The notes beneath the pieces are model-generated. The model ran no database searches and was not told where the DNA came from. It saw only the letters and a program-made list of their open reading frames with translations. 64,000 nucleotides of DNA from Rhodamnia argentea. Its lineage: Eukaryota > Streptophyta > Magnoliopsida > Myrtales > Myrtaceae. Both the position numbers and the translations under genes were made by a program. The stretch is from positions 23,863,294-23,927,293 of the forward strand of contig NC_063155.1 in NCBI RefSeq assembly GCF_020921035.1, written 5' to 3'. This document shows, one piece after another, positions 47,180-59,712 of the stretch. Numbering within the stretch: the stretch's first letter is position 1; each line of letters starts with the position of its first letter.

Positions 47180-50065
47180 GGTGTTTTCATATGACAAATA
47201 ATTGTTTTTTTACTTTTTTACTTTTAAAAACAGAAAAATGATGCGTTTAAACGTAACCAAGGTGTTTGAGATGTCAAACGTAGTCATTTCGGCCATAAAA
47301 GCAAACGGTAAATATCCGTATTTCTTGTGTTGACGAAAGGAGAAAAAGTGTAATGAGAATGAATTGCTCTTTCTTCTCCCAGTTAGATATAAGTAAAGCC
47401 ATTAAACCGTTTCGCTTGAACTGCGGGACATAAAATTTGGAGTTATTTCTTGAGATGAATAAAAGAAAAATATTTTCTCTCAACTTAAATGGACGATGAT
47501 GAGAAAGGTAGATTCCATATTGTCTTTGGATGGCTACTGCTAGGGGTGGTCATATAGTAGTGTTCGCGCTTAAGGTGAACCATCAGAGCTTCGACTCCTG
47601 TGTCATCGACCTGTGCTTAGCACAGTATCTTTGAAGAGACTTGTCGGTGACGTACCCCTAGTTCAAAGACACCGCGCGAGGCGTAGAGTGATTGGACAAG
47701 TAAAACTTGCGGTTTATGTGTTCGACTATACGAAGAAACTTGCTCGCGCGTGAAACCCGTTCGGATGATTTGGTAAAGTGGATCTAGTTTGGGGATTGCT
47801 CGGCCTACCTCTTAACCATTTTCTAGTGGACCCGGTATCGGCCCGTGTCGTCATGGCACGTAATAACCCATCACCGGGTTCATGTCCATGCGACCCTTCA
47901 CTGGCCCCATATGCTCACAACACGACACTTCGTCATTGATCGTGTTTTCGCCCATTTTCGACAACCTATTTGTTAGGATGCACGTGTGAATTGTATAAAA
48001 AAAAAAGTGCCATTCGGACCCGAGCTCTCTTCTATTTTTAGTGAAAATACTTGGAACGAATCTAGTGACCTAGTATGATCCAGTTGGATAAACTTAAATT
48101 TGGGCTCCTTCTTGGCGATATTCGCAAGTGAAAGTATCGAGCTTTTTCTGCTGCGCGCTCCCAACACTATTAATAATAGTGACTTTCTTCGCTCGGATTA
48201 CCACATTAAAAAGTACATCTCACTGTAAATTTCCCTTTTAGCTTTTTGTCTGTAACTTTGGTCCTTTTCGCAATTCTCTCCACACAAATATCAGACGCAT
48301 CCCCCTTAGCCATCATACTATGTCAGCTTCCATGTTTTCAGGACATAATTCTTGACATCTTCTGCTCTCTTATCCTCGACCCTTTGAACACCTGCTCCTT
48401 TGATGTCGTCACCGATTACTTGTCGTAATCTTCGTTTGGCAAATGCCGGCTAGACCTCGAAGAATTTATCGGGATGTCCCCACGATGATCGAGTCAAAGG
48501 TCGCCAACGTGTCCCCGGAGGCTACAAGGAGAATGATGTGATGAATAGATTGATATAGATAAAATACACGCAATGGTGAAAAAACAAACAACCGTATCGA
48601 TGCAATAAGAAAAAATTTAAGGAACGAGTCAAGTCGATATAATGTCAACCTCAATCACAAGTTAACTCACTTATCTAATCACTATTTAAGTTGTAGATGA
48701 ACTAAAGGTTGAGTTAGAAGCTTGAAAAGAATTCAGTGTGTTGACATTTACGTGGCTATGTCACGTCATTTTAAGAAAATTAGGATTTCTTTTGCAATTG
48801 TTAAATAATGTGAAAATAATATGAAAATCTCAATCATTTGTCGAACTAAGTACGGATGAATTAAATTGTATTGGGAGAAGATATGGGATTCAAAACGATT
48901 CTAGTGAAATCAATGTCAACATCGATCACTCACCGCATCGAGCTCGAGCCGGTCGTCTGGCGGTTGGGCTTCAACACCCGCATGACCAAACCTAGTTGAT
49001 GGCGTGGAGTACCCAACGTGAACCGAGCCGGCGCAGTCCGTCGTGCGCGGCGCACCCGCAACACGAAACGCACCATCCATCCCCCTCATCCTCGACACGT
49101 CATCTTCGTACCTCCCCACTCAAGTCACGCAACTCCGTTAATTTTTCGCGGGTATCCAGGCTTTTTTCTTTTTCTATTTTTTTCTTCCTCTCTTAATTTT
49201 TTTTTCCCCCCTTACCAGGTCCTGCGGCGATAAGATCACCCGCTTTTGACCCCCTTTGCCCCTCACGTCCGAGACACCTGATTGGCTGTCGCTTCCCGCG
49301 GAGCGCAGGGTGAACTTATCACTCCCTCCCAAAGATATTTTACTCTGTCCATACGATCCTGCCTGGTAATAACAGGACAAAAATCCTCTTCCCACAACCG
49401 GGACAGCTTTCCGTCCATCGAGGACAAACGGCCGTCACGTGTCCGCCAACGGGCGGCTGACACGGGCATCCCGGGGCCTCACGGCGTCAGGTGGGACCGT
49501 CACCCCGCAGACCGTGCAAAATATCCCCCCCCTTGCCGGTTAACTAGCGGACAAACAGCGCAGGTGGGTGTGCGTACAGAAACCGGCGCTCCCGGTATCC
49601 CAGCCGTGACAAATCGTAAATGGTAATCAGTAATTAAAAACCTGAAAATCATTTTTTTTTTCATGACGTGCGCAGAATTCTAGCTTGATTTTCAAATGAA
49701 TCGTCGGCCCTGCATTGAAATTTTAGCATCGAATAATTTTCTAAATTGGGTAATTTTTTGGTCAAACGGGTCGATTTGGCCGGAAGGATTAGCATGAACA
49801 ATTTGGCAAAAAAAGAGGGTAAAAGGGGAGGAAGATTTTTTACCCAGAGGAGGATCGCTACGGAAACGGAAAAGGCCAACACACCAACGCAGGCGCGAGC
49901 ACCAAAATAGTAAATGGCTGCTTTGTACTGGTGGGAATGGGAATGGCGCCTCTGTAAAATCCACGTGGTCCTCTCGGCGCACTCGAGCATTTCCCTCTCG
50001 GTCTCTCATGGTCGCGGGAGAAGATCAGGGGACGACCGGACAGTGGGACAGAGGAGCTGACCGCG
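47180..50065. other. Intergenic region and distal ARF2 promoter
   Basis: No gene recognised. The stretch 49240-49640 is clearly more GC-rich than its surroundings and supports long open frames on both strands (for example 49282-49626) without family similarity. 47545-47610 has weak tRNA-like box spacing. The region right of about 48900 is the likely promoter of the ARF2 gene. Confidence 0.45.
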
Positions 50066-50118
50066 ATGTAGCCGCGATGATCCCAAAAGCCGCGCTCGTT
50101 CCCCAGCCCAGGGGTTGA
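50066..50118 (+). promoter_or_regulatory. Upstream ORFs in the ARF2 leader: minimal ATG-TAG and a 13-codon uORF
   Basis: ATG at 50066 is followed directly by TAG (50069-50071), a start-stop uORF. A second ATG at 50077 opens MIPKAALVPQPRG and stops at 50116-50118. Both end well before the ARF2 ATG at 50336. They count as leader elements only if transcription starts upstream of 50066. ARF mRNAs with uORFs are known to depend on reinitiation in Arabidopsis. Confidence 0.55.
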
Positions 50119-50335
50119 TCTTAGCCTGTTCTAGTTGTTGCTGTTGTTGCTGCTGCTGCTGCTACTGCAGCAGTGATCGCTTCTTTTCTAGTTTCTGTGG
50201 CGGAGCTTGCCCGTTGGGCTTGTCTGTCTGTTCCGCTGGTTAGGGTTGTGGGGATTTTCGGCGTCGTTTGTGTAACCGATCGACAAGGGGTGCGTTTGCG
50301 TCGTCCTCGGGCGCGCTTCGGATTCGGCGCGAGAT

Positions 50336-53300
50336 ATGGCTTCTCACGACGTCTCGGTCGCGGCGAGCGACAGGAGGGAGAGGAAGAGTGAGTGAATTCG
50401 GGAAAATCGTGTGGAATCTCCGAGTGTTTGTGGAGAATTTCGGGATTACGGATGAGATTGTGATTGTGAGTTGTGTTTTTGGCTTCGGCTCCGACTGACT
50501 ATGTGGTGGTGTTGGTTTTTCGTAGGCCGCGAGGATGCCTTGTACAAGGAGCTGTGGCACGCTTGTGCCGGTCCTCTGGTGACGGTTCCTCGCGAAGGGG
50601 ACCTGGTTTATTACTTCCCACAGGGGCATATTGAGCAGGTGAGTAGTTAATTCGTTTCTCGGTGAGGGTGGGAAATAGTTTCTAAATGAAGCACGCGGTC
50701 GGAGTTAGAGGTGTTTTGTCTATTTTGATTTGCCTTTTCTGAGGTTATTGTGCGGTGATGTTCGTTGAGGAGTGTTATGGTAAGTGTTTGGTATAGAAAG
50801 GCTTGGTTGATTGCTTCGTAATTTGAGGTGCAGATTGAGGCATCCATGAATCAAGTCGCCGATCGGCAAATGCCAGCTTACAATCTTCCCTCGAAGATTC
50901 TCTGCCGCGTCATAAATGTTCAATTGAGGGTACTCCTCACTTAACCTCATCCTTTATGTTTTGCTTATTCCTAACTTCTTGAAGTGTTAAGTTTCCTAAA
51001 TGGCGGGTGGCATTTTCCCACTGCAGGCTGAACCAGACACTGATGAGCTGTTTGCTCAAGTGACTTTGCTTCCGGAGCCTAAAGTATGTTCTAAATTTTA
51101 ACTGGAAGAATGTTTTGTTGGGGGGGGGATTTGCTTTGACTTGTGACGCGACTGTTTTGTTGTGTATCTGCAATGCTAGCAAGATGAGACTGCTGTGGAG
51201 AAGGAAACTGGGCCTCCCCTGCCTTCACGACCCCGTGTCCATTCCTTTTGTAAGACACTTACAGCCTCTGATACGAGCACTCATGGCGGGTTCTCTGTAT
51301 TGAGACGCCATGCAGATGAATGCCTGCCCCAATTGGTAAGATTTTGTTTTGTCTGCTAGATCTGCTCAAATGAATCGGTTCAAATCGTATGTGGGGTTTG
51401 TAACATCTCAAATATTCTCCCTTCAATATTGAGCAGGATATGTCTAAGCAACCTCCAACTCAGGAATTGGTTGCCAAGGATTTGCACGGAAATGAGTGGC
51501 ATTTCCGCCACATTTTTCGAGGTAACAACCTTCTTATTTGATCTATGTGCATCCTGATGCTCTGCCCTGGTGATTTTTAAGCTTTAATGGGGTGTCCTCC
51601 CTTAGTATCAAGCATTTGCATTCTCAAGTTACAGATCATCCCAATGTGCTATTGGTGTTGCTTATTGAACCACTTTCTTATTTTATCTGGTTTCTTAATT
51701 CACGTCTGATTCCTTGGAAATTTCAATAATGAAGTGGCTCTTTTCTTTTCCATTTAAGACCAGTCTTAGTCTTCATTTCTTAGTGGAGGATGTAGTTATG
51801 AGAAGGAAAGGGTAACCTGCTAGTCCAATAGTATCCTTTTGCATTTTGAATCTTTGTCTGAATGCTCAAGTTACTGATCATCTTAGTCTGTTGTTGCTTA
51901 TTGAATGCTCAACTCATCAAGCCTGTATAATTTCCTTAGAAAATTGTATTATGAAGTGGCTGATTTCTTGATAAAACTGAAAATAAGTACCAAATATCTA
52001 AGCATTGAATTGAAGTTCTGACAAATTTAAGGGCCGAAAATAGAAATAGAGGTTTTTTTTTTTTTTTTTTCTAAATGATTATTGAAAATTCATTATTGAT
52101 TGCTATTTATTTCTTACCAGACAAGGAATTGTGATAATTAACTGTTGAATTTGACAATGCCATTATTTAAATTCAAATTACCATTAATTACTTTACCTAT
52201 CGAACGAATTAAGTAATCATTCCTTACTTATTATTTAAAGTGCATTTTTTTCTAAAATGAACTTTTTAAGTGGATGCTAATTATGAGAGTCAAATGTTCT
52301 TAATCTCATTTAGTGCTAATAGTTTTTAGCACTTCAGGTGCTCGGTCTTTGTTTCTTAGTGGAGGATACAGACATTAGTAATAAAAAAAGAGATTACCAC
52401 CTGGTCTGACGGTATCCTTTTGCATGTATGGGTAATAGCAGTTGAATCTCTCTGTGAGTGCTCTAGTTACAAATCATCCTGTTGTGCTGTTAGTGTTGCT
52501 TATTGAACTACTTGCTTCCTCTATTTGGTTTCTTTAACTCATTTTGTGTGTACGATTGATGGGATAAGTGCCTTACACCTCAAAATATCGAGCTTTGATG
52601 AAGTCATTCATGTTTTTAGGAGAAAAATCCACTAAATATCGAGCTTTGATGAAGTCATTCATGTTTTTAAGAGAAAAATCACTGTATTTTTGTGAGTTAA
52701 TGGATGTTAACTTCTAATTGCTGATGATTTTACCCATTTGCTGCCATCTGTGGACATTGTACCTTCTAGCTTCATAGATGTCTCCAATTTCATGGGAGCG
52801 ATCCGGTTTTGGTTTTGTTACTGGTGTCCTTTTTGACGTCACCTGAGTGCATTGGTGTGATAAAATACTGAGAATTGCCATCTTACTCCAGTCTTTTTTT
52901 GGTGCTGATGTCGCATTGAACAATTATGGCTCAAGGCTATAAATATGCGCCATAATTGTTATTTTTCAACTCGTTCGCTTATTCAATCGCATTATATGAA
53001 TCCGGATGGACAGGTCAACCAAGGCGACACCTACTCCAAAGTGGTTGGTCGCTGTTTGTCAGTTCTAAAAAGCTTGTTGCTGGTGATGCTTTTATATTTC
53101 TCAGGTACACTAGTTCTCTGTTCATATGCTTGTATTATACAAATTGGATGGAAACACCCCAGTTGATTGTTATACCACATAAAAAAGCTAACTGTGGAAT
53201 GGAAGTTATGCATGAGTGTAATGCACATAACATTCCGCTGGACCGAGATGCTGAAACCACACGAACCACTACCTGACCCCTACTACTGGGAAAATGGAAC

Positions 53301-53574
53301 CTCCAAAAACTAGGCCAATCTCAGTTGGTTGATATTGTGAGTGCTCTTTTTTTATTCCTTCTGAAATTCCTCATGCAGAGGTGAAAATGGTGAACTCCGT
53401 GTTGGAGTTAGACGAGCGATGAGGCAACTGAACAATGTTCCATCTTCGATCATGCCAAGTCACAGTATGCATATTGGTGTCCTTGCAACAGCATGGCATG
53501 CCATTTCAACTGGTACAATGTTTACTGTGTATTACAAACCGAGGTGCGTGGTTCTGCTCTTCCAAACTCTTTTC

Positions 53575-53607
<33 letters not shown>

Positions 53608-56030
53608 CATATTGTGCCACAGAAGTCTTTACATTTGGATTCCTTGTATTTATATTATTGCTTGTATGTTCACAATTCATTTTACACTCTTTATTTTTTT
53701 GGTCCTTCATCAAGGCATGCATGTCTGTACTTTCAACTATCTAGTGTATGGAACCCAAGTGCCTCTATTGTGAGCGTTGGATGTTTTAGGGCCATCCTCA
53801 ATTCCTCAACTAGTGGAGTTGAGTTTTTTATAGTATTCTAATGCTATCGTAACTATTCATCCATCATATGCACAGGACTAGCCCCGCTGAATTCATCATT
53901 CCTTTTGATAAATACATTGAATCTGCCAAAATCGATTGCTCCATCGGCATGAGGTTCAGAATGACATTTGAAGGTGAAGAAGCTCCAGAGCAGAGGTTCG
54001 AACTTTCTCACTTAAAAATTACCATTATAGTCAAATTAGACTGTGTAACTAGCAGAAAAGTATGTCAGTCTACTGATTTACATCTTTGGCCAAAAAAAAG
54101 AAGGAAAAAAAGACCTGATTATGTCTTTGCCTTTATGAACTAGGTTCTCTGGCACTGTAATTGGATCTGAGGACGTTGATCCTTTGAGGTGGGCTGGATC
54201 AAAATGGAGATGCCTTAAGGTAGTAACAAGAACATTATAGTGCGTGCATGATGTGGACCTCTCTAATGTCAATACTCTTTCTTTTCTTGTGTTCAGGTGC
54301 GGTGGGATGAAATCACTTCCATTCATCGCCCGGACAGAGTTTCTCCCTGGAACATAGAGCCTGCCATGACTGCACCAGATAACCTCCCAGCATCCCGGCC
54401 GAAAAGGCCTCGAGCAAGCATGTCCACATCTACTGATTCTTCTGTCCGGATGAGGGAAGGTTTGGCATAACGAATTCTCAAGCCTCTGGAATCTAATTGG
54501 GTGTTTTCCTTTTTGACATGTTATACTGATTTTCCTGTTCATAAATTCAGGTCCTCTGGGAATCAGTACAGACCCTCCAGCAGATATAGGGTTTTCAAAG
54601 GCCTTGCAAGGTCAAGAATTTTCAACCTTGAAGGGCAGCTTAGCACTAAATAATGGCATGGAGAATGCTGAGATGCCAGATGTGTGGTATGAATTTCCAG
54701 GTGATAATCCAAAGACCATGCAATTTGGCCAGAGGAAATGTAGACCAGACACCTGGGCGCCTCAAATGATGCAGGAGGCAACACTTATTAATCTTGTGGC
54801 AGATTCTGGGACTTTTCACCCCCACCATGGATTCTTTTCATTTTTACGTGGGGACAGTGAAATTACCGACCAAGTGAAGAAGCAAAATTTAGCCGAGGAA
54901 ACAAAAACTGATTTGCTTCCTTCTTCGGGACCTGTGAGGCAAGGTCCCTCGTTGAACATGTTGGGATCTGGAATTGCAGCTTCTCTAGAAAACGAGGGTC
55001 GACAACAGCGGTCTCTCAGTAATGTTAAAGGTGACACAAGGAGTAGCCATCATAGTCTACATGGTCTTGAGAGGGAGATGCAGTCAGGAAATTTTTTCTT
55101 TTCTATGCTTTCTCCATCGCTTGTTGAGGATCCAAATAAAATGATGGTTGAAAAATCGGATTCTCCACTTGCCCAACACGAGTCGATAAAATCTAATGGA
55201 AATGGCAGTTGTAAGCTTTTTGGATTTTCCCTCACGAGTGGTACCGTGGCAACACAGTCGGATGATGGACAGTTGCTTGGCTCACAAAAACAAGTCCTAA
55301 AATCAAATGCGGCGGATGATTCAGAACCTAATGTACTTATGAGTCCAATCAAATGTTTGAAGATTGCACCTAGTACAATTGCATATGGTGATCCGGGAAG
55401 GGCATTTCCATCTTCAGCGCGGCCTGTTAGAGATGTAGAGGGCAAGCACCAGGCTGCTTCTACTAGAAGTTGCATCAAGGTAACTTATCTCTTCTGTCAA
55501 GTTTTGATATGTCGGTTCTTTCGATTCGATGTATTTTTCTACAGATGATTTTAGAGTCTTAACTCGGATAACCACATTAATTGAGTTGCGTACTGGTTGT
55601 GTAGGTTCACAAGCATGGCATTCCCGTAGGTAGATCCGTGGACTTGAGCAAGTTCCATGGTTACAGTGAGTTGCTAACTGAACTGGACAAACTTTTTGAG
55701 TTCAATGGTGAATTAGTTGCCCCTACTAAAGAATGGATGGTTGTTTTTACCGACGATGAGGGCGACACAATGCTCGTTGGAGACGATCCATGGGAGTAAG
55801 GACTTGTTTCTCTACCTCTATCTATTTGAAAGTTTGTCCTTCTCTCGTCTCCGCAACTATTCCTAGATCTTAAGTTTATCCTCCATTACAGGGAATTCTG
55901 TGGCATGGTCCATAAGATCTTTATCTACACTAGGGAAGAGGTAAAAAGGTTGGCTCCGAGACCCTTGATTCCTGGAAGTGAGGAGATTTCGCCGAAAGCA
56001 GGCCATAAAAATGATTCTGGAGGAATCTGA
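50336..56030 (+). CDS. ARF2: Auxin response factor 2-type transcription factor, complete, 810 aa, 14 exons
   Basis: Repressor-class ARF that binds TGTC auxin-response elements in the nucleus. Exons: 50336-50387, 50526-50638, 50834-50929, 51027-51083, 51180-51335, 51437-51521, 53014-53104, 53379-53543, 53876-53995, 54144-54219, 54297-54459, 54551-55479, 55605-55795, 55892-56030. They total 2433 bases with consistent phases and GT-AG borders. The N-terminus [20 protein letters not shown] leads into [15 protein letters not shown]. The B3 domain (about 126-228) has [20 protein letters not shown] and [13 protein letters not shown]. The ARF domain runs about 255-335 ([16 protein letters not shown]). 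A Ser/Gly-rich middle region comes next. The C-terminal PB1 domain (about 702-790) has [16 protein letters not shown] and [18 protein letters not shown]. Fit to ARF2 is better than to ARF1 or ARF9/11/18, and a tasiR-ARF site in exon 12 agrees. Intron 6 is unusually long (1492 bp). Confidence 0.95.
52583..52680. repeat. 51-bp tandem duplication in ARF2 intron 6
   Basis: AAATATCGAGCTTTGATGAA begins at 52583 and again at 52634. Each copy runs through TTTAGGAGAAAAATC or TTTAAGAGAAAAATC, almost identical over 47 bases. It sits in a longer intron that also holds three older diverged copies of a GATCATC...TGTTGCTTATTGAA block (near 51635, 51875 and 52470). Confidence 0.9.
53577..53605. repeat. (GA)n microsatellite in ARF2 intron 8
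   Basis: About 14 GA units, 33 bases after the exon 8 donor. Intronic, so no coding effect is expected. Confidence 0.9.
54598..54618 (+). promoter_or_regulatory. TAS3 tasiR-ARF target site in ARF2 exon 12
   Basis: The 21-base segment reads AAGG-CCTTGCAAGG-TCAAGAA, complementary to the conserved tasiR-ARF small RNA (from TAS3 transcripts) with one mismatch near its 3' end. It encodes KALQGQE, about 16 codons after the start of exon 12. In land plants this trans-acting siRNA cleaves ARF2, ARF3 and ARF4 transcripts, so the site supports both the ARF2-group identity and post-transcriptional control. Confidence 0.85.
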
Positions 56031-57109
56031 AGTTTGCGATAGCGTATGACGATAGACCTAGCGAACTTTTGGATTTTGTGAAAAGCTGTGGGGGAGTGTG
56101 TGGCCGCCGCTTCTAATGGTTGCTCAGGAAGTTAACTTTTGATGGTTAATACGACCGGTCCTTTATGCTTACTAATCCTTCGCCCGGTGTAAGCTGTAAT
56201 TAGAAGTGTTTATTTAGCCTTTTTATATCTCCCAGACCAGCATCTTGCTTTTTGCTTGGTATACTATCCTGCAATTTTTCTTGATTATATGAGCCAGCCA
56301 GTGGAAAGCCGTTGTAAATATCCTTAGACAACTCCTACTGTACGGCCTGTTATATCAATATTGAGTTGGTATTTGAAAAGCTTCTCGTGCTGTTTTGAGT
56401 TTTGGGCATCGTTTACTGGACCATCGACGGCGTGTTATTCAAATTTTCTGTTGACAGCGGGATTTCCATTAGGAGATGGGACAGGAACCTCTCGTGGCTT
56501 TAAGGTTCCACGTCTTTCTGTCGTTGATCCGAACCCTCTAAATTGATGGAAAGCTTATCTTCTTCTGTTCTTTTCGGCATAGGAAAATGGCGTCATTCAT
56601 TCCGAGGTGAAAACCCATTGGCGGAACTGAAACTGTGATATCAATCCAAACACCAAGTCGTTCCATTGGCGGGTCCCACGAAAATGTCCTCGATATGAAC
56701 AGACAACGTGGAGGATCGCATGAATTGCGATCGTTGAGTGGGTGAAAGAAGATGCGCATCTCTTACGGAACTGATGATCATGAATCTGGGCCAACATTGA
56801 TTTTTCAGATGAACCAGAAAGGAAAAAAGTTTCCATCACCATACGATGTTGCAATTTTCAACATGAGATGTCATCTATGGAGGCTCCACAAGGCCTAAGG
56901 TCACAGACATCCGGTTCAATGACTAGAGATTACCTTGCAACCTTCAGTCCTTGTCCCGTTTGATGCCGGGGCAACCGTTAACCCTGTACCTAGTCCTTGG
57001 AGGCAAAGCTAGCCCAAACCGGTCCTAAAGATGAAAGAGAACTGGCCATCTATTACCTTAGCAAAAAATTCACCGCCTCGGAGACGAACTATTCCAAAAC
57101 CAAGAAGAC
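56031..57109. other. ARF2 3' UTR and downstream repeat-derived sequence
   Basis: Up to about 56350 is likely ARF2 3' UTR. 56707-56840 is one arm of a diverged inverted duplication whose partner is at 60577-60717 (shared GAGATGCGCATCTT and CACCCACTCAAC text). No gene is seen. Confidence 0.5.
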
Positions 57110-57402
57110 GTGAGCCGCATTGATATGGGTTTTGCTCCAAAAGGATCACATACATCAGCGTGTATAATTTCAAGAAGTTCTGTACTTTTTGTGGCAACTT
57201 TTTTAGTGTGTTTTGTTTATTTACCTTTAATACAATCAATACACATTCCAAGATTAGTAAAATTCAAATTCGGAAGAATTTCATTCTTCACTAATCTGGT
57301 ATCGACTCCAAACAAGACCATCCAAGGTATCACCCAAAAAGAATCCTCTTTGAGAGTCGTTTTGTTTATTAACAGCGTACGCATCCATATCTTTCGGCAC
57401 AA
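57110..57402 (-). mobile_element. Ty1/copia retrotransposon remnant (pre-integrase and integrase N-terminus)
   Basis: On the minus strand the frame reads RLVKNEILPNLNFTNLGMCI then DCIKGK, a stop in place of the usual Gln, TKHTKKVATKSTELLEIIH and DVCDPFGAKP. This is the zinc-finger end of the GAG-pre-integrase domain running into the integrase start of a copia polyprotein. Surrounding bases to about 57560 may belong to the same element but are too degraded to read. It is non-functional, with an in-frame stop and no intact gag, RT or LTR found. Confidence 0.75.
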
Positions 57403-59712
57403 CTAATCCCAGTTGATAAATGTAACCGATCCAGTTCACATGTACCAAGCAAGACTCCATCGATGGAATAACGACCATGACTCCTATGCTTTGTTTACCC
57501 TACTTCGCTTGCACATTCCATTGCAAATCACAGCTTGAGCTTCTGCTTGTCGAGAAGCACGTTTGGGAGTAACGCTTGTACAAGGCTGTAATTTTCAATA
57601 ATATTGAATCGGGTATCTCAAGCTAGAACTGCCAAAGAGAGAGGGCTCGTGTTGTTGTTTGCTAGTAAAAACCCAACCTTAATTGCAAATTATATTGAGT
57701 GATTGCACTTGAGTATTCTTTTTGCGGCTTGACCCATGTGAATCGGGCAATGTCATTACAAATGGTGTCAAAACATGATCATTTCCAATGAATGGGGCGA
57801 TTCGAGGATAGATTAGATTCCAAGCCGGCTGATGAAGACATGGACTGATCATTGGGAAAAGACTTGGACTAGGGTGTGGCACAAACTTCAAGGATGAAAA
57901 GAGGGGCATCGATGGATGAATTGCCCAAGTGAATAGGGGGCAAATAGAGTTGTGCGGTACGGTCCACGTTGACAAGAACATCGATTCGAGCAGAGGAGTT
58001 GGCGATGCTCCGAGCCCTACACTCAATGAGGTAGAGTTGGCCATGCCTCTCGTAATGGGCGCTCGTGTTGAGATTTTGGCCTATTCGATAATTACGCATC
58101 AAAATTTATTGGTGATCTTAATTAACCTTCTTCTTGGTGATTTTTCATATGCTATTATTGATTCATTAAATTACTTGGTACTTGTTATTCTTTAAAAGTT
58201 TTACTTACGCAAATGGGTCGTTAGTAAAAACAAAAAAAGAATTGAATCGTTAGTAAAATCGATTGACAAATTAATTCACATTCGATCAGATTATTTTTGC
58301 CATTCTTGTGATATGGTGATTCACTTCGACTCTTTGACCAATAAATGATTACATTTCGTGGGACGAGTTAGTTATAACTCAAGATGATAGCGTCATCTAT
58401 CATGAAAAAAAAAGACTTAGTTTAGGATTCACTTCGACTCTTTGCCACCTACCGCTGCCCCTCGCCGCCAACCATCACCCATCGCCGACCACCGCCCACC
58501 CCCGATCACCGCCCGCCCGCCGCCGCCAACCACCACCTGTGACCACCGCCACCGAGTCGCCTTCTCCAGCTACCGGAGTAAAGAATAAAGAATAAATTTT
58601 TATTTTTAAAAAGTAAATAATATTTTTAATAATAAAAATTATTTTTTAAGAAATTTAAAAAGTTTTAAAATAAAGTTTTAGAAATTTTTCGGCCGCCGAC
58701 AATAATTTTTCATAGATGATTTTAGAAGTAGAAATTTTTAATCAAACGAATTTTTCTGATCGGAAATCAATTTCTAGAGCATAAGTAGAAGCATCGACTT
58801 CTGGCCGGAAGTTGATTTACGAAGCAGAAGTGTTGCCATGGGCGCCCTTAATGGCCAAGGCTATATAGCTCCTTTTTCCTTCGCTCTTCTCAATTAAAGG
58901 TTGCTGGTGTGGGAAAGTTTTTTAGGTGAGAGAATGGTGCATGCATGCTGAACAATATATATATATTTATATTAAAATAAGCCCTCCCAATTTGGTTGAG
59001 AACTCTGAGCTAGTTTCACGCACGCGCGCGATCGACATCGTGAGGATAAAGAAGAGAACTGGTGCGGATACCATACAGGTTGAAAATGCAAAACGCTTGT
59101 GACAACAACCATGACGTCCGTGGTAGTTTTCATCGTTAAGTGTTGGGAAAATATTGGTGCAGTGAAAAACGTGACGAAAAGATGGTTATGCCGAGAAAAA
59201 AAAAATGTAGTTGCCGTGGGATAACTTTGAAAAGTAAAATGCAATTTATAATTTAAATTTGCATATACTCATCGCTTCGTTTCGTTCGGGAGAAGAGAGA
59301 GTTCATCCAAGGAAAGAGAAGTCTACGAAACTTCTTCGTTGTTTTTTTTTTTGGGTTGTGCTCGAAACTTGAGTGGGGAATTCAAATGGGGAGTTTTAAA
59401 CAAAGGGTTTGAAATAGAATTACAGCATAAAGCCGCGCCTCCTATTTTATGCTCCGATTGAACTTTATTTTTTGTGAATTCTTACGGCGAACGGAGTCGA
59501 TCACGAGAAGGCCCGTAGATACATAGAATACCATTTTCTAGAGCAAACTGTGAAGCTCGCCTGATAAGAATGCATCAATTTCTTGATGCGCTATTGGCTT
59601 GGCTTATATCAGCAAAAACGCGTCACTCTCAAATTGGGATTAAGGAAAGAAGACAAAGGATTAGGAGTAGAGTTGCGATTAGGGTAGTGTGAACGAAATC
59701 TACTGGCTGTTT
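57403..59712. other. Intergenic, repeat-rich
   Basis: 57680-58050 contains long antisense frames without clear family similarity, possibly more retroelement debris. 58430-58565 is a C-rich low-complexity tract (CCGCC / CACC repeats). 58620-58850 resembles the right half of a Harbinger-like miniature element (GAAGTGTTGCCATGGGCGCC then CTTA). No gene recognised. Confidence 0.45.

Noticed and set aside
49282..49626. 114-codon plus-strand frame upstream of ARF2
   Set aside because: GC-rich stretch with open frames on both strands, no recognisable domain and no clear splice or codon signal.
57679..58044. 121-codon minus-strand frame as a gene
   Set aside because: No domain, neighbouring copia debris and no start context; at most retroelement residue.
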